Shown: positions 34,859 to 43,158 of the stretch, piece by piece
How positions within the stretch are numbered: position 1 is the stretch's first letter
Layout: every line of letters begins with the position of its first letter
Assembly: GCF_040361435.1 (NCBI RefSeq)
Contig: NZ_APNL01000016.1
Coordinates: forward strand, 1-64,000
Direction: 5' to 3'
DNA from: Salinisphaera sp002433465
GTDB lineage: Bacteria; Pseudomonadota; Gammaproteobacteria; Nevskiales; Salinisphaeraceae
Length of the DNA: 64,000 nt
Translations under genes and position numbers: made by a program
The notes under the pieces: generated by a model
What the model was told of the DNA's origin: nothing
Databases searched by the model: none
The model's input: only the letters and a program-made list of their open reading frames with translations

Positions 34859-35878
34859 TTGGCTAACAAATTTAAAAAATGGTTCAAACCGCCTAAGGTG
34901 TACCAAGCGCGGTTGCCGTCATCGCCAGCCTCGGCTTACATCGTATTCGTTGGTTCCGACAAGCGTGGTTTTGGTGGGCAAGGAAAACTAAACGCTGAGT
35001 ATTTTCTTCCGAAGTTCGAATTCGGGGCCCAAAAAGCCGGCGTTGCTACGCATTTTTACATATCGTCAGACGTGCTTGTGCAGAATCTGCACGCATACCA
35101 TAGCGCGTCTATCGCGGTGATTTTTGTTTATAATGAGGAGCATTTTCGAAGTTACCCTAGCGAAAAAAACGTCGCGGCCATAGTGCAGCGACCGAATACA
35201 CTAGTATTCAATGCGCCGGCCAGCGGCAGGCTGATAGCGTTTAAAACCGCTACGAACGAGCTCCTTGCAGCGCGCGGTGTTGATGTGCCGAAAATGGTGG
35301 AGTCGAGCATTGGCTCCAAGGTGTTTTCGAATGCCGTTATTGGCTCGCAGACCCCTACGGAGGTGCTGGACGAGACTTGCGATGTGGACGCGAGTCGGTA
35401 TAACACTGAACTCATCGATACTCGTTATGAGTATATGGGAAACGCATACTATGTTTGCTTGAGAGCACTTTGCGTCGGACCCAAGTTAGTCGACCTGTAT
35501 ATTCGATGTCGGCCGGTGAGCGAGGGGTCCCCAAATGTGCACAGCGGGGATACGCCTCTAGACCCGGAACTTCTGAACGCGATCTATAACGATCGCGTTT
35601 CGCCTCGGCTGGAAGAGCTGGAAACCATATGCGCCAGCATCAGTGACGCAGTGGGACCGTGCTTTTTCGCGCACGACATACTTCTCGGCCAAAACGGCAG
35701 GCTGGCAGTTTGCGAGGTCGGCTGGAAATTCGATGATAGTACGCTTCGAAAGCACCTGTGGCCGATTTCAGGCGCTTTAGACTTCATGCAACGTACGTAT
35801 ACGGGGGCGGTAGCGGAGTCTGCCGGGACGTACGTTGCGGAGCTGGTCAGTTCGCGCGACGCGAGTGACTCTGGCTAA
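34859..35878 (+). CDS. Orphan ATP-grasp-like protein between two glnE 3' ends
   Basis: The 339-residue protein starts at a TTG with a basic N-terminus (MANKFKKWFKPPKVY). The middle resembles an ATP-grasp ligase: after PNTLVFNAPASGRLIAFKTA comes LAARGVDVPKMVES, a small ATP-subdomain, then TRYEYMGNAYYVCLRALCVG, and late acidic metal-site-like FFAHDILLGQNGRLAVCEVGWKFDD (near 280–305). No signal peptide or membrane helix is visible. Codon and base usage are AT-richer than in glnE, suggesting transfer. It stands alone between the intact glnE and its decayed copy. The fold call is mine by eye and the substrate is unknown. Confidence 0.65.
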   Translation: MANKFKKWFKPPKVYQARLPSSPASAYIVFVGSDKRGFGGQGKLNAEYFLPKFEFGAQKAGVATHFYISSDVLVQNLHAYHSASIAVIFVYNEEHFRSYPSEKNVAAIVQRPNTLVFNAPASGRLIAFKTATNELLAARGVDVPKMVESSIGSKVFSNAVIGSQTPTEVLDETCDVDASRYNTELIDTRYEYMGNAYYVCLRALCVGPKLVDLYIRCRPVSEGSPNVHSGDTPLDPELLNAIYNDRVSPRLEELETICASISDAVGPCFFAHDILLGQNGRLAVCEVGWKFDDSTLRKHLWPISGALDFMQRTYTGAVAESAGTYVAELVSSRDASDSG

Positions 35879-35894
35879 AGATCAATAGCTTGCC

Positions 35895-36684
35895 GATGCG
35901 ATGACGGACGGCGAGCGTAGCCTCACGCATCAGGCGTTCTTCACGCATGTCTTGAGCACCCAGCCCGCGGCCGGACGTGTGTACGAAATCGACATGCGCC
36001 TGCTTCCAAGCGGGCCGGCTGGGATGATGGCTTCTCATATCGACGCGTTTGACCGCTACCAGCAGGAGCAGGCCTGGACTTGGGAGCATCAGGCCTTGGC
36101 GAGGGCGCGACCGGTCAGTGGCGCGGCCGAGTTGGGCCAGCGGTTCAAGGACATCCGACGCGAGACCCTCGCAAGATCACGCGATATTCAGGCGCAGCGC
36201 AAAAAGTGCTTGACATACATGCGTGCGCGAATGCGGCTAGTCAAGGATAAAACCGACGGCAATTAAATCGATGTCAAGCAAATGGACGGTGGGCTGATCG
36301 ATATCGAATTTCTTGCGCAGTTCATGGTATTGGCATACGGGCAGGGATGCCCTGAACTGATGATCTTCACCGATGCGATTCGGATTCTTGAAACCACGGA
36401 ATCAGCAGGGCGGGCCGACTACGAACAGGTCGCCACGCTTACCCCCCTCTTATAAGTGTTATCGCGCGTTAATTTACGCAGCCTCCTTGCATCGAAACCG
36501 TGCCATGATCGCTTCGAACAAATACAACTCGATGCGCAGCGAAGTGGCTGAGATATGGTGGGCCTGGCTCGGTGGCGGAAGCGGTTAGTGGCAGTGGAAT
36601 AGGGTCATCGTGTTTGCAAGCCCTATAACGCCGCTATACTTTTCTAGGGCCTCAGCTGCGATGCAGCGTGTTCTTGCTAATATT
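35895..36684 (+). pseudogene. glnE: Decayed second copy of the glnE 3' end
   Basis: This stretch aligns base by base with 33508–34315. It carries an in-frame 21-base deletion (the RLAQRLI segment), a stop codon (AATTAA at 36261–36266 for GATCAA), a +3 insertion near 36205 and a +1 frameshift near 36450. The sum of indels accounts exactly for the length difference (790 against 808 bases). Identity is high but patchy: about 85 bases around 36052–36138 are almost perfect, others are well diverged. It has no start and cannot encode a working enzyme. Confidence 0.93.
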
Positions 36685-36699
36685 CAGGGAGGGGCACGA
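36652..36699 (-). pseudogene. Second recombinase-like HTH remnant
   Basis: The minus strand at the end of the second repeat encodes ...CPSLNISKNTLHRS-stop, aligned with the EIGKSTLYRS-stop remnant at 34283. Conserved positions are L-x-I-x-K-x-T-L-x-R-S-stop. DNA differences fall so that the motif and stop persist. Too short to be a gene. Confidence 0.35.
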
Positions 36700-36994
36700 C
36701 GCGCCTCCTACCAAGACGCAACTTGTTGTGACTGAACTATCACGGTCGGTCACGATGCCCCTCGGCATCGACCACTCAACACACGCTTAAAAGCGTGGTA
36801 GCACACGTCACGCGGCGAGCAGCAGCGTTGTGTCACTGCGTCGGTGTCCACGAAATGTTTCGTTCAGGCAAGCTGGAGCAGCTCAAACTGGTCGATAAAC
36901 GTACTTAGCCGCTAAACTGCGCCGCGTAGCAGGCAGGTAATGCGTGCTCCCGACGCTTGACCTCATTGGAATTACATCTACTTCTGGACCGAAT
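36685..36994. other. Non-coding leader before the UDP-xylose synthase gene
   Basis: This 310-base gap follows the repeat copy. It contains several short palindromic stretches, and a short plus-strand frame at 36854–36907 (MFRSGKLEQLKLVDKRT-stop), possibly an insertion-sequence remnant but too short to assign. Confidence 0.35.
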
Positions 36995-37984
36995 ATGAAA
37001 GACTTGCTGAGAAAACGCGTGCTTGTGACAGGCGGTGCCGGCTTCGTCGGCTCGCATCTGTGCGACCGGCTTCTCAAGCAGGGAAACGACGTCATATGTG
37101 TCGATAATTTTTTTACCGGGCGCAAGGCGAACATAGCGCACTTGGCTGGCGACCCCTTCTTTGAGGTCATTCGGCACGATGTCTGTCTGCCCCTATATGT
37201 GGAGGTGGACGAAATCTATAACCTGGCGTGCCCTGCATCACCGGTGCATTATCAGCATGATCCCGTTCAGACTACGAAGACTAGCGTGCATGGTGCGATC
37301 AATATGCTTGGCTTGGCAAAGCGTACAGGCGCTCGCATCTTGCAGGCCTCGACGAGCGAAGTGTACGGCGACCCGGAAATTCATCCGCAGCCCGAGTCGT
37401 ACTGGGGGCGGGTCAATCCCATTGGGCGGCGTTCCTGTTACGACGAGGGCAAACGTTGTGCCGAGACCCTGTTCTTCGACTATCGTCGTCAGTACGGCTT
37501 ACCGATAAAGGTCGCACGCATATTCAACACCTACGGGCCACGTATGCATCCTCAGGATGGTCGCGTTGTCTCCAACTTCATTATGCAAGCGCTCTCGGGC
37601 GAGCCAATCACTCTGTATGGCAATGGACAACAAACGCGTTCGTTTTGCTATGTCGACGATCTGGTGGACGGCCTTATGCGCCTGATGGCGTCGCCTGAAG
37701 AAGTCACCGGCCCGATCAACCTAGGCAACCCAAACGAATTTACAATTCGTGAGCTCGCAGAGCGAGTTCTTGCGCAGACAGACTCTGTATCGGAGGTATG
37801 TTTTGAGCCTTTACCCGAGGACGATCCCCGGCAACGCCGGCCTGACGTCAGCCAGGCGCAAAAGATGCTCCACTGGAATGCGGAAACCGAGCTGGTTGAT
37901 GGCTTGCCAAAGACAATTCGTTATTTCAGGGATTTGATATCCGACGGCGACTTCAAGGGATTAGGTTCCGAAAATAGTAAGTAA
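36995..37984 (+). CDS. UDP-glucuronate decarboxylase (UDP-xylose synthase)
   Basis: The 329-residue extended SDR oxidatively decarboxylates UDP-glucuronate to UDP-xylose. The NAD motif VTGGAGFVGSHL is at 11–22, catalytic Ser/Thr in STSEVYGD at 119–126, and Y149-x-x-x-K153 in SCYDEGKR. RRSCYDEGKRCAETL and GPRMHPQDGRVVSNFI are specific to UXS over other epimerases. The ATG at 36995 is preferred over an upstream one at 36944, which would add 17 non-family residues. No UDP-glucose dehydrogenase is in the window. It implies xylose (or a derived 4-keto-pentose) in the local glycan. Confidence 0.9.
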   Translation: MKDLLRKRVLVTGGAGFVGSHLCDRLLKQGNDVICVDNFFTGRKANIAHLAGDPFFEVIRHDVCLPLYVEVDEIYNLACPASPVHYQHDPVQTTKTSVHGAINMLGLAKRTGARILQASTSEVYGDPEIHPQPESYWGRVNPIGRRSCYDEGKRCAETLFFDYRRQYGLPIKVARIFNTYGPRMHPQDGRVVSNFIMQALSGEPITLYGNGQQTRSFCYVDDLVDGLMRLMASPEEVTGPINLGNPNEFTIRELAERVLAQTDSVSEVCFEPLPEDDPRQRRPDVSQAQKMLHWNAETELVDGLPKTIRYFRDLISDGDFKGLGSENSK

Positions 37985-38287
37985 GCTTAGCGCCCGTTGC
38001 CGAACGATGACCGCGTTTCGCGCAACGAACTATCGCTCTTAACGCCTAACGGATAGTGAGTCCAGCACGTTGATACTGGCCAGTGGTCGGCTATGCAAAC
38101 TGGATAATTGACGGGCATGAGCGAGAAGTGAATAGTTGATTCGGTCGCCCATCTTCTGGTGTTATGGCTTTCGCAGCAATTGAAACGGGCGATCCGTTTA
38201 AAGGTTAAGCCTGAGTAAGGTGCGTTATGCTTTAAATGGCGGCGAAAAATAAAAAAACTCTTTGGCTTTTAAATTGCGGGTCGGTAA
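37985..38287. other. Non-coding gap
   Basis: This 303-base spacer, AT-rich at its right end, presumably holds the promoter of the methyltransferase-like gene. I see no coding sequence or clear regulatory motif. Confidence 0.4.
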
Positions 38288-38908
38288 ATGAAAAAGTACG
38301 AATATAGGGACTACGATGATTACTACGACGCACAAGTGTCGGCAAACAGAAAGAAAATTGACAAGGTTTGGGCTGTAGAAGGTGTTATTAAGCAGTTAGC
38401 TGGTTATTTGGAGAGCCAAATCGAGAATATTAGATTTGGAATATGTCACGGAACGCGTAACGGGCGTGAGCAGTTATGGTTCCGAGAGGCGTTATCTGCA
38501 AACGTGGTGGGTACTGAGATATCTCCTACGGCTAGTTCTTTTGCCCACACGATCGAGTGGGATTTTCACAACGTCAAACCGGAATGGGTTGGAAACGTAG
38601 ATTTCATATTCAGCAACTCGCTTGATCATAGTTACGACCCCGAGTATTGCCTCGACCAGTGGATGTCTTGTCTTGGGCGCGACGGGTTATGTTTGATCGA
38701 GTGGACAGAAGACGATGTCGAAAATAAAAGATCCGATCCCTTCGGCGCGAATTTGGAAGAATATCGGTCGCTTATAGGGGGCAAGTACAGACTAATCGAC
38801 GAGCTCTTTTTCGACGCCGAATATATTAGGGAGTCGTTTTTAAACGACACTAATCGTGAAGGACTTAATTTTTTCGTCGACCGCTATTACTTGGTCGTGG
38901 CCAATTGA
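38288..38908 (+). CDS. Divergent SAM methyltransferase-like protein
   Basis: The 206-residue protein has a class I methyltransferase pattern: a motif-I-like FGICHGTRNGREQLWF (about 52–67), an acidic strand end VVGTEISPTA, then WDFHNVKPEWVGNVDFIFSNSLDHSYDPEYCLDQWMSCLGRDGLCLIEWTEDD, matching motifs II–IV of small-molecule and sugar methyltransferases. Motif I lacks the usual GxGxG, so SAM binding is uncertain. A 60-base sample (38341–38400) is 40% GC, against 67% in a comparable sample of hldE. It could methylate a sugar of the glycan. Confidence 0.68.
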   Translation: MKKYEYRDYDDYYDAQVSANRKKIDKVWAVEGVIKQLAGYLESQIENIRFGICHGTRNGREQLWFREALSANVVGTEISPTASSFAHTIEWDFHNVKPEWVGNVDFIFSNSLDHSYDPEYCLDQWMSCLGRDGLCLIEWTEDDVENKRSDPFGANLEEYRSLIGGKYRLIDELFFDAEYIRESFLNDTNREGLNFFVDRYYLVVAN

Positions 38909-38964
38909 TCGGCGTCACCGTCACCGTATTGCATGTTCAGTGTGTCCGGTAAGGTCGCTTCACA

Positions 38965-40116
38965 ATGAAAGTCGGCTATGTACCGCGAACAGGTCTTTAC
39001 CAGCGCGACGCGAACACGCTGCATGCCGTCGCAATGGCTGATGCACTGGCTCGCAAATACGACGGGTTCGTGCTCCTGACGCCGTCGCGATTCTGCGGCA
39101 GGTTCCTTAAAACCTCTTCGCGATTATCAGCGGAGTTTGGTAGCTATTACGGTTTATCGGGCGACATAGATATCGCGCGCATTGGCTGTGGCGCGACGTT
39201 GAAACCGGGCGATAGCCATCGTTTCAGACGAAAATTCTATCGCCGAGCGGTTCGGTGGATGCAGCGACATCGTGTGGATGTCTTCATAACTCGAGCTTAT
39301 GAAATAGTGCCGCTCGCTGTGGACGCCGGACTCCCCGTCATTCTAGAGCAGCACGAGGACCCCAGTTCTCCGCAGATGCGTGCGATCGAAGATTATGTTC
39401 ACCGGGACGACTTTTTGGGGTTAAGCACTATTTCGGAAACGCTAAAAGAAGGTTATGTCTCGACATCGGGTTTGCCTGAGTCGAAGGTGTTCGTGTTTCC
39501 GGATGGTGTTTCCTTGGATAGGGTGCGCCGGGAGCCTTTATCCAGATCCGCAGCAAGGGACATGTTGAGTATCCCTAAAGACGTGTTTACCGTCGCGTAT
39601 GTCGGCTCTTTATTCGAATATAAAGGCATAACCTCTTTACTCGATGCGGCGGCAGAGCTGCCAAACGTGAATTTTTTGATTATCGGAGATCGACCGTTCG
39701 GTCAGGTCGAGGTTTTGCGCAACCGGTACCGAGAATACACCAACGTGATGTTTCTAGGTCATATGCCTAATGGCCAAGTGCCGGCCTATCTAGATGCCGT
39801 AGATTGTTGCGTTCTTCCCAATTCAGCGAAACACCTGAGCGCTCGGTATACCAGCCCATTAAAGCTGTTCGAGTACATGGCCTCGCGCAGGCCTATCATT
39901 GCGACGCGCATCGAAGCGTTAGACGGTTTGCTCGAGCACGAGCGTAATGCCTACCTCGTGCCGCCAGACTCTGCCGGCGATCTTTCGCGCGCCATCGAGA
40001 CTGTAAGGATAAGCCCAATACTGGCCTCTCGTATGGCAAGTAACGCGTTCGACGACGTAGTCCAATTGACATGGGATTGTCGTGCGAAAGCGCTTTGTGA
40101 ATTCTATGGATTGTGA
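38965..40116 (+). CDS. Glycosyltransferase family 4
   Basis: The 383-residue GT-B enzyme has a C-terminal donor domain with AYVGSLFEYKGITSLLDAA, the acidic region near YLDAVDCCVLPNS and SPLKLFEYMASRRPIIATRIEAL (E-x7-E-like). N-terminal half has PLAVDAGLPVILEQHEDPSS. Typical of GT4 enzymes that add sugars to LPS or exopolysaccharide on the cytoplasmic face. It lies 3 bases before the next glycosyltransferase. Donor and acceptor cannot be named. Confidence 0.87.
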   Translation: MKVGYVPRTGLYQRDANTLHAVAMADALARKYDGFVLLTPSRFCGRFLKTSSRLSAEFGSYYGLSGDIDIARIGCGATLKPGDSHRFRRKFYRRAVRWMQRHRVDVFITRAYEIVPLAVDAGLPVILEQHEDPSSPQMRAIEDYVHRDDFLGLSTISETLKEGYVSTSGLPESKVFVFPDGVSLDRVRREPLSRSAARDMLSIPKDVFTVAYVGSLFEYKGITSLLDAAAELPNVNFLIIGDRPFGQVEVLRNRYREYTNVMFLGHMPNGQVPAYLDAVDCCVLPNSAKHLSARYTSPLKLFEYMASRRPIIATRIEALDGLLEHERNAYLVPPDSAGDLSRAIETVRISPILASRMASNAFDDVVQLTWDCRAKALCEFYGL

Positions 40117-40119
40117 AAC

Positions 40120-41415
40120 ATGAACGAGCATACCGAGCGGAAACTGTTGTCCAACGGGAATCCTGAAGCGGTCCTTCACTGCGTAGACCTCGATAAAGTA
40201 GGGGGCGTAGAGCGGTACTTGCTCGACTACTTGGATGGAACCACGGTCACCGAGCCTACTGTAAAACAGAATATCTTCATGCTCGGCCGTAAGAAGTCGC
40301 CGCCAGACCAGCTCAAGCCTGTGCTGGAGTCCTTGCGCAAGCGCGGCGTGTCCGCTTACCAAAAGAAGTATTTCCGGGGTTTTAAAATTCCATCGGTACC
40401 GAGCGTGCTACGTGATGCCCACCGCCGCCGTATATTCGAAGGCCACGCAAGCGGTGTTGTACTGTTTTGGAACCTTCTTAATCAGTATGAACAGCTTAAA
40501 ACCTGTCGCGATGAGGGGGGAGTGTCGGTTTATTGGGAGCGAGGAGCGGGTTGGTACAGTGATTTCAGCCTCCCGGATACATTTGCATCACTCAACGAAG
40601 CTGACTACGTCATGGCGAACTCGGTCGCAGGAGCCAAGATACTTCGTGCACGTGGCTATGATCGCCCGATAGAGGTTTGTCAGAACGGTGTAAGGGCGGC
40701 TATATATCGCCGTCCGGGCTCGGTTAAATCGTTGCCTATGAACCGTACGCTAAGGGTCGGTATTGCCGCACGTTTAGTACCAATCAAAGGAGTGGCACTT
40801 TCTATTCATGCCCTCGCGCTGTCGAAGGGTCGCTCGACGAAGTATGATTTGCATATCGCAGGCGACGGCAGAGACAAACAGCGGCTCGAAGAGCTCGCGC
40901 AGGCTCTCGGTGTTGCCGACCGCGTGCATTTTCATGGGGTTGTATCGGACATGTCCAGTTTCTACGCGGACATCGATTGCCTGTTGCACCCAGTACTAAG
41001 TGAGGCATGTTCGAATACGCTAGCGGAAGCGCAGTATTGTGGATGCCCTGTGGTGGCGACGGAAGTCGATGGCGTTCCAGAAGTCGTGGCGGAGCATGGT
41101 GGCGTACTCGTGCCCGGCGAACTCGATAGCGTAGAGTTTGCACGATTGGGGGTTTACGGCGAGGGCCTTCCACCATTCGTCTACGATCCGGCCGATGGCC
41201 AGGTTTGCCCTCCCAAGGCGCCGGACCCCGGCAAACTTGTTGATGCAATCGAAGCGGTATTCTCGGACGAAGTTACGTACGCGAAAATGAGCGAAGAAGC
41301 GATCGCATGGACGTCGAGAAACCTCAAGCCTCATGTTAAATATCGTGAAGTGATGGATTATCTACACAAGTTTTCTGTTGCACGTGGCCGGGCTATTAAG
41401 GACTTGGGGTGGTGA
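40120..41415 (+). CDS. Glycosyltransferase family 4, GGVE-signature paralogue A
   Basis: The 431-residue GT4-like enzyme starts with the unusual motif HCVDLDKVGGVERYLLDYL (about residues 25–43), shared with the enzymes at 44179 and 47507. The donor half has RVGIAARLVPIKGVALSIHAL, DCLLHPVLSEACSNTLAEAQYCGCPVVATEVDGVPEVV and a C-terminal YDPADGQVCPPKAPDPGKLVDAI block also shared by the paralogues. It is the AT-richest of the three. Substrate is unknown. Confidence 0.85.
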   Translation: MNEHTERKLLSNGNPEAVLHCVDLDKVGGVERYLLDYLDGTTVTEPTVKQNIFMLGRKKSPPDQLKPVLESLRKRGVSAYQKKYFRGFKIPSVPSVLRDAHRRRIFEGHASGVVLFWNLLNQYEQLKTCRDEGGVSVYWERGAGWYSDFSLPDTFASLNEADYVMANSVAGAKILRARGYDRPIEVCQNGVRAAIYRRPGSVKSLPMNRTLRVGIAARLVPIKGVALSIHALALSKGRSTKYDLHIAGDGRDKQRLEELAQALGVADRVHFHGVVSDMSSFYADIDCLLHPVLSEACSNTLAEAQYCGCPVVATEVDGVPEVVAEHGGVLVPGELDSVEFARLGVYGEGLPPFVYDPADGQVCPPKAPDPGKLVDAIEAVFSDEVTYAKMSEEAIAWTSRNLKPHVKYREVMDYLHKFSVARGRAIKDLGW

Positions 41416-41724
41416 GTTGGCTTGGCCGATTCGGGCAGTTGGTTGGCTGCGTGTAGGAAGCTTGGCCAAGATTACGCTCTGAAGTTGTTTGTCGAGAGCA
41501 CACGCTATCTATTAGCGCTTATGGGTTCGACGGTTGACGCAAAAGGTGGCGTGTAGCCCTCTATGCTCGTTACAACAAGCGCTCTCTGAGAGCAACCGAG
41601 GCCGCTGCCGTTCAGCTCACGCCGAACGGCCAAAATAAAAAAAGCCGACCCTTTCCTGGCGAATTTTGAGATGTCGGATGAGCGGGCCATCAGCGTCGCT
41701 TGCCACCGCACGCTATCGCTGCGT
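41416..41724. other. Non-coding gap between convergent genes
   Basis: This 309-base spacer lies between the convergent glycosyltransferase and sulfotransferase genes. It has a short inverted repeat CCGTTC–GAACGG (about 41608–41630), followed on the plus strand by an A-rich run, which does not make a proper terminator for either gene. Confidence 0.35.
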
Positions 41725-42525
41725 CTAACTCGCCGTCATTCGATGACAATACAGGGCGGGTTTATAGACCGCATGGCGATACACTTTATACGTGGCATAA
41801 CGCATGTTGTAGCGCGGCCAGGCGGGTTTCACCGCACCCGTAAGTTTTTCCATATCTATGTCCATGCGTTCTAGCTGCCGCGGGTACACCACGTCACGGG
41901 CGTAGCGGTAAAGCTGAACGTCGAGCTGGTTGGCGTCTTCGAGTGCCTGTCGTGTTTCCGGGTCGGCAAGCACGGCGTCGCGGATGTCGTTCGACGACGC
42001 GGTATTCAGGCGGCTTTCCCGCGGCTCCAGTGTCGGTATGCCAAGCATGGGTCCCATAAGTGCGAGTGATTCATCGAAGCGCTCGATCAGTCCGAGAAAC
42101 GCCACGTCTTCTTCGAGTCGTGTGATCGCGGCGTCAAGATCCTCTTTGCCGGCTAGCGCCTGAACCTGCACATTGCGGTAACGCGGATCCTGAATCCAGC
42201 TGGAAAACGTGTTCGGTTGGTAACGTCCACGCAATACGTAGTACTGGTACTCGGACACGCAGCGACGTATGGGTTCGCGCAGGAACGTAAAGTACTTGAG
42301 GTTCGGGACTTGGTCGCGTAAGTCGCTGTGCGGCGCGATCGTATGCCCGGCAATGCTCTGTAACCACGGGTAGACGCGCATGAGCTGCTTCAAATGGGCA
42401 GCACTGTATACCGCGTCTTTCTTCTGCCACGGCTTCACGTCGCAGTGGGCAGCGCCAAAGTGGGACCGTAGCAAGTACTTAAGGCTGTTACCGGCGGTCT
42501 TTTTGATATGTATGAATGCAATCAT
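41725..42525 (-). CDS. Sulfotransferase family 2-like protein
   Basis: The 266-residue protein has the PAPS-binding motifs of carbohydrate sulfotransferases: 5'-phosphosulfate loop FIHIKKTAGNSLKYLL (residues 4–19) and 3'-phosphate motif FLREPIRRCVSEYQYY (about 80–95). This is the family-2 (heparan/chondroitin-type) pattern, distinct from the second sulfotransferase at 48730. No signal or membrane helix is evident, so it probably acts in the cytoplasm on a lipid- or core-linked sugar. It is transcribed opposite to its neighbours. Confidence 0.85.
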   Translation of the reverse strand: MIAFIHIKKTAGNSLKYLLRSHFGAAHCDVKPWQKKDAVYSAAHLKQLMRVYPWLQSIAGHTIAPHSDLRDQVPNLKYFTFLREPIRRCVSEYQYYVLRGRYQPNTFSSWIQDPRYRNVQVQALAGKEDLDAAITRLEEDVAFLGLIERFDESLALMGPMLGIPTLEPRESRLNTASSNDIRDAVLADPETRQALEDANQLDVQLYRYARDVVYPRQLERMDIDMEKLTGAVKPAWPRYNMRYATYKVYRHAVYKPALYCHRMTAS

Positions 42526-43158
42526 TCGTAATCCAGCGTTCCATGTGCCGAAGGTTTTGCTCTCAGTCGATTGCTCATCGCCAAATCGCGGACGCGATCG
42601 ACTGCACGTTAGCTTGATCTGTAACCCGATTATTCCTTACCCGCGATTATGGATACTACCGGATTAAGAGAACGTTAGAAGAGGTTATAAATGGGGTCGC
42701 GCCGTGTTATATCGTGCCGCGACGGGCTTAGCCCGGAACAAGGAAGCACTGTGGTGAAGTGCGTGCCGACGACCTTAAGTCTTCAGCCTTGCAGTTATGG
42801 CTTACGGGTGCTGCTCGGATCGTATGCGCGGTTTTGAATGCTCGCTAGAGCGCGTGGGTAACAAGGGATTGGGCTATAAGCAGGGCCGTTCTGAGGCAGA
42901 TCCCTGGCTTATTTAAATAAGCCGTCGTGGTCGTCTTCCAGGATTGATCATTCGCACAGACGCGGGTCGCATAGGTGTGTCAAAGCGAGGTCAGAATGTT
43001 AGTCCGGTAACGTACCGGCAATGACAACGCCTTCACTCGCCCGCTGGATCAACGTCATGCGCTATTATCGCGCGTCGGGGCGTTCCCGGGCGGGTTTTAT
43101 AGTATGGAATGTGCACGATGGCGTGGACGACAATGATGCGACTTCTGGTACGTAAGCG
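42526..43158. other. Non-coding gap
   Basis: This 633-base spacer, the largest in the glycan locus, separates the divergent sulfotransferase and GT2 genes. It should hold both promoters. I see no known-family protein, RNA or JUMPstart-like element. Confidence 0.45.

Noticed and set aside
35901..36266. Short frame of 121 codons in the glnE copy taken as a small gene
   Set aside because: It is a fragment of the duplicated glnE end, without its own start context and closed by an acquired stop.
36854..36907. Short frame beginning MFRSGKLEQLKLVDKRT as an insertion-sequence gene
   Set aside because: Seventeen codons only, with no terminal repeats or further transposase motifs; at best an unidentifiable remnant.
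41608..41655. Inverted repeat with A-run as a terminator for the sulfotransferase
   Set aside because: In the minus direction the T-run comes before the stem, not after it, and on the plus strand the run is of A, so neither gene is served.
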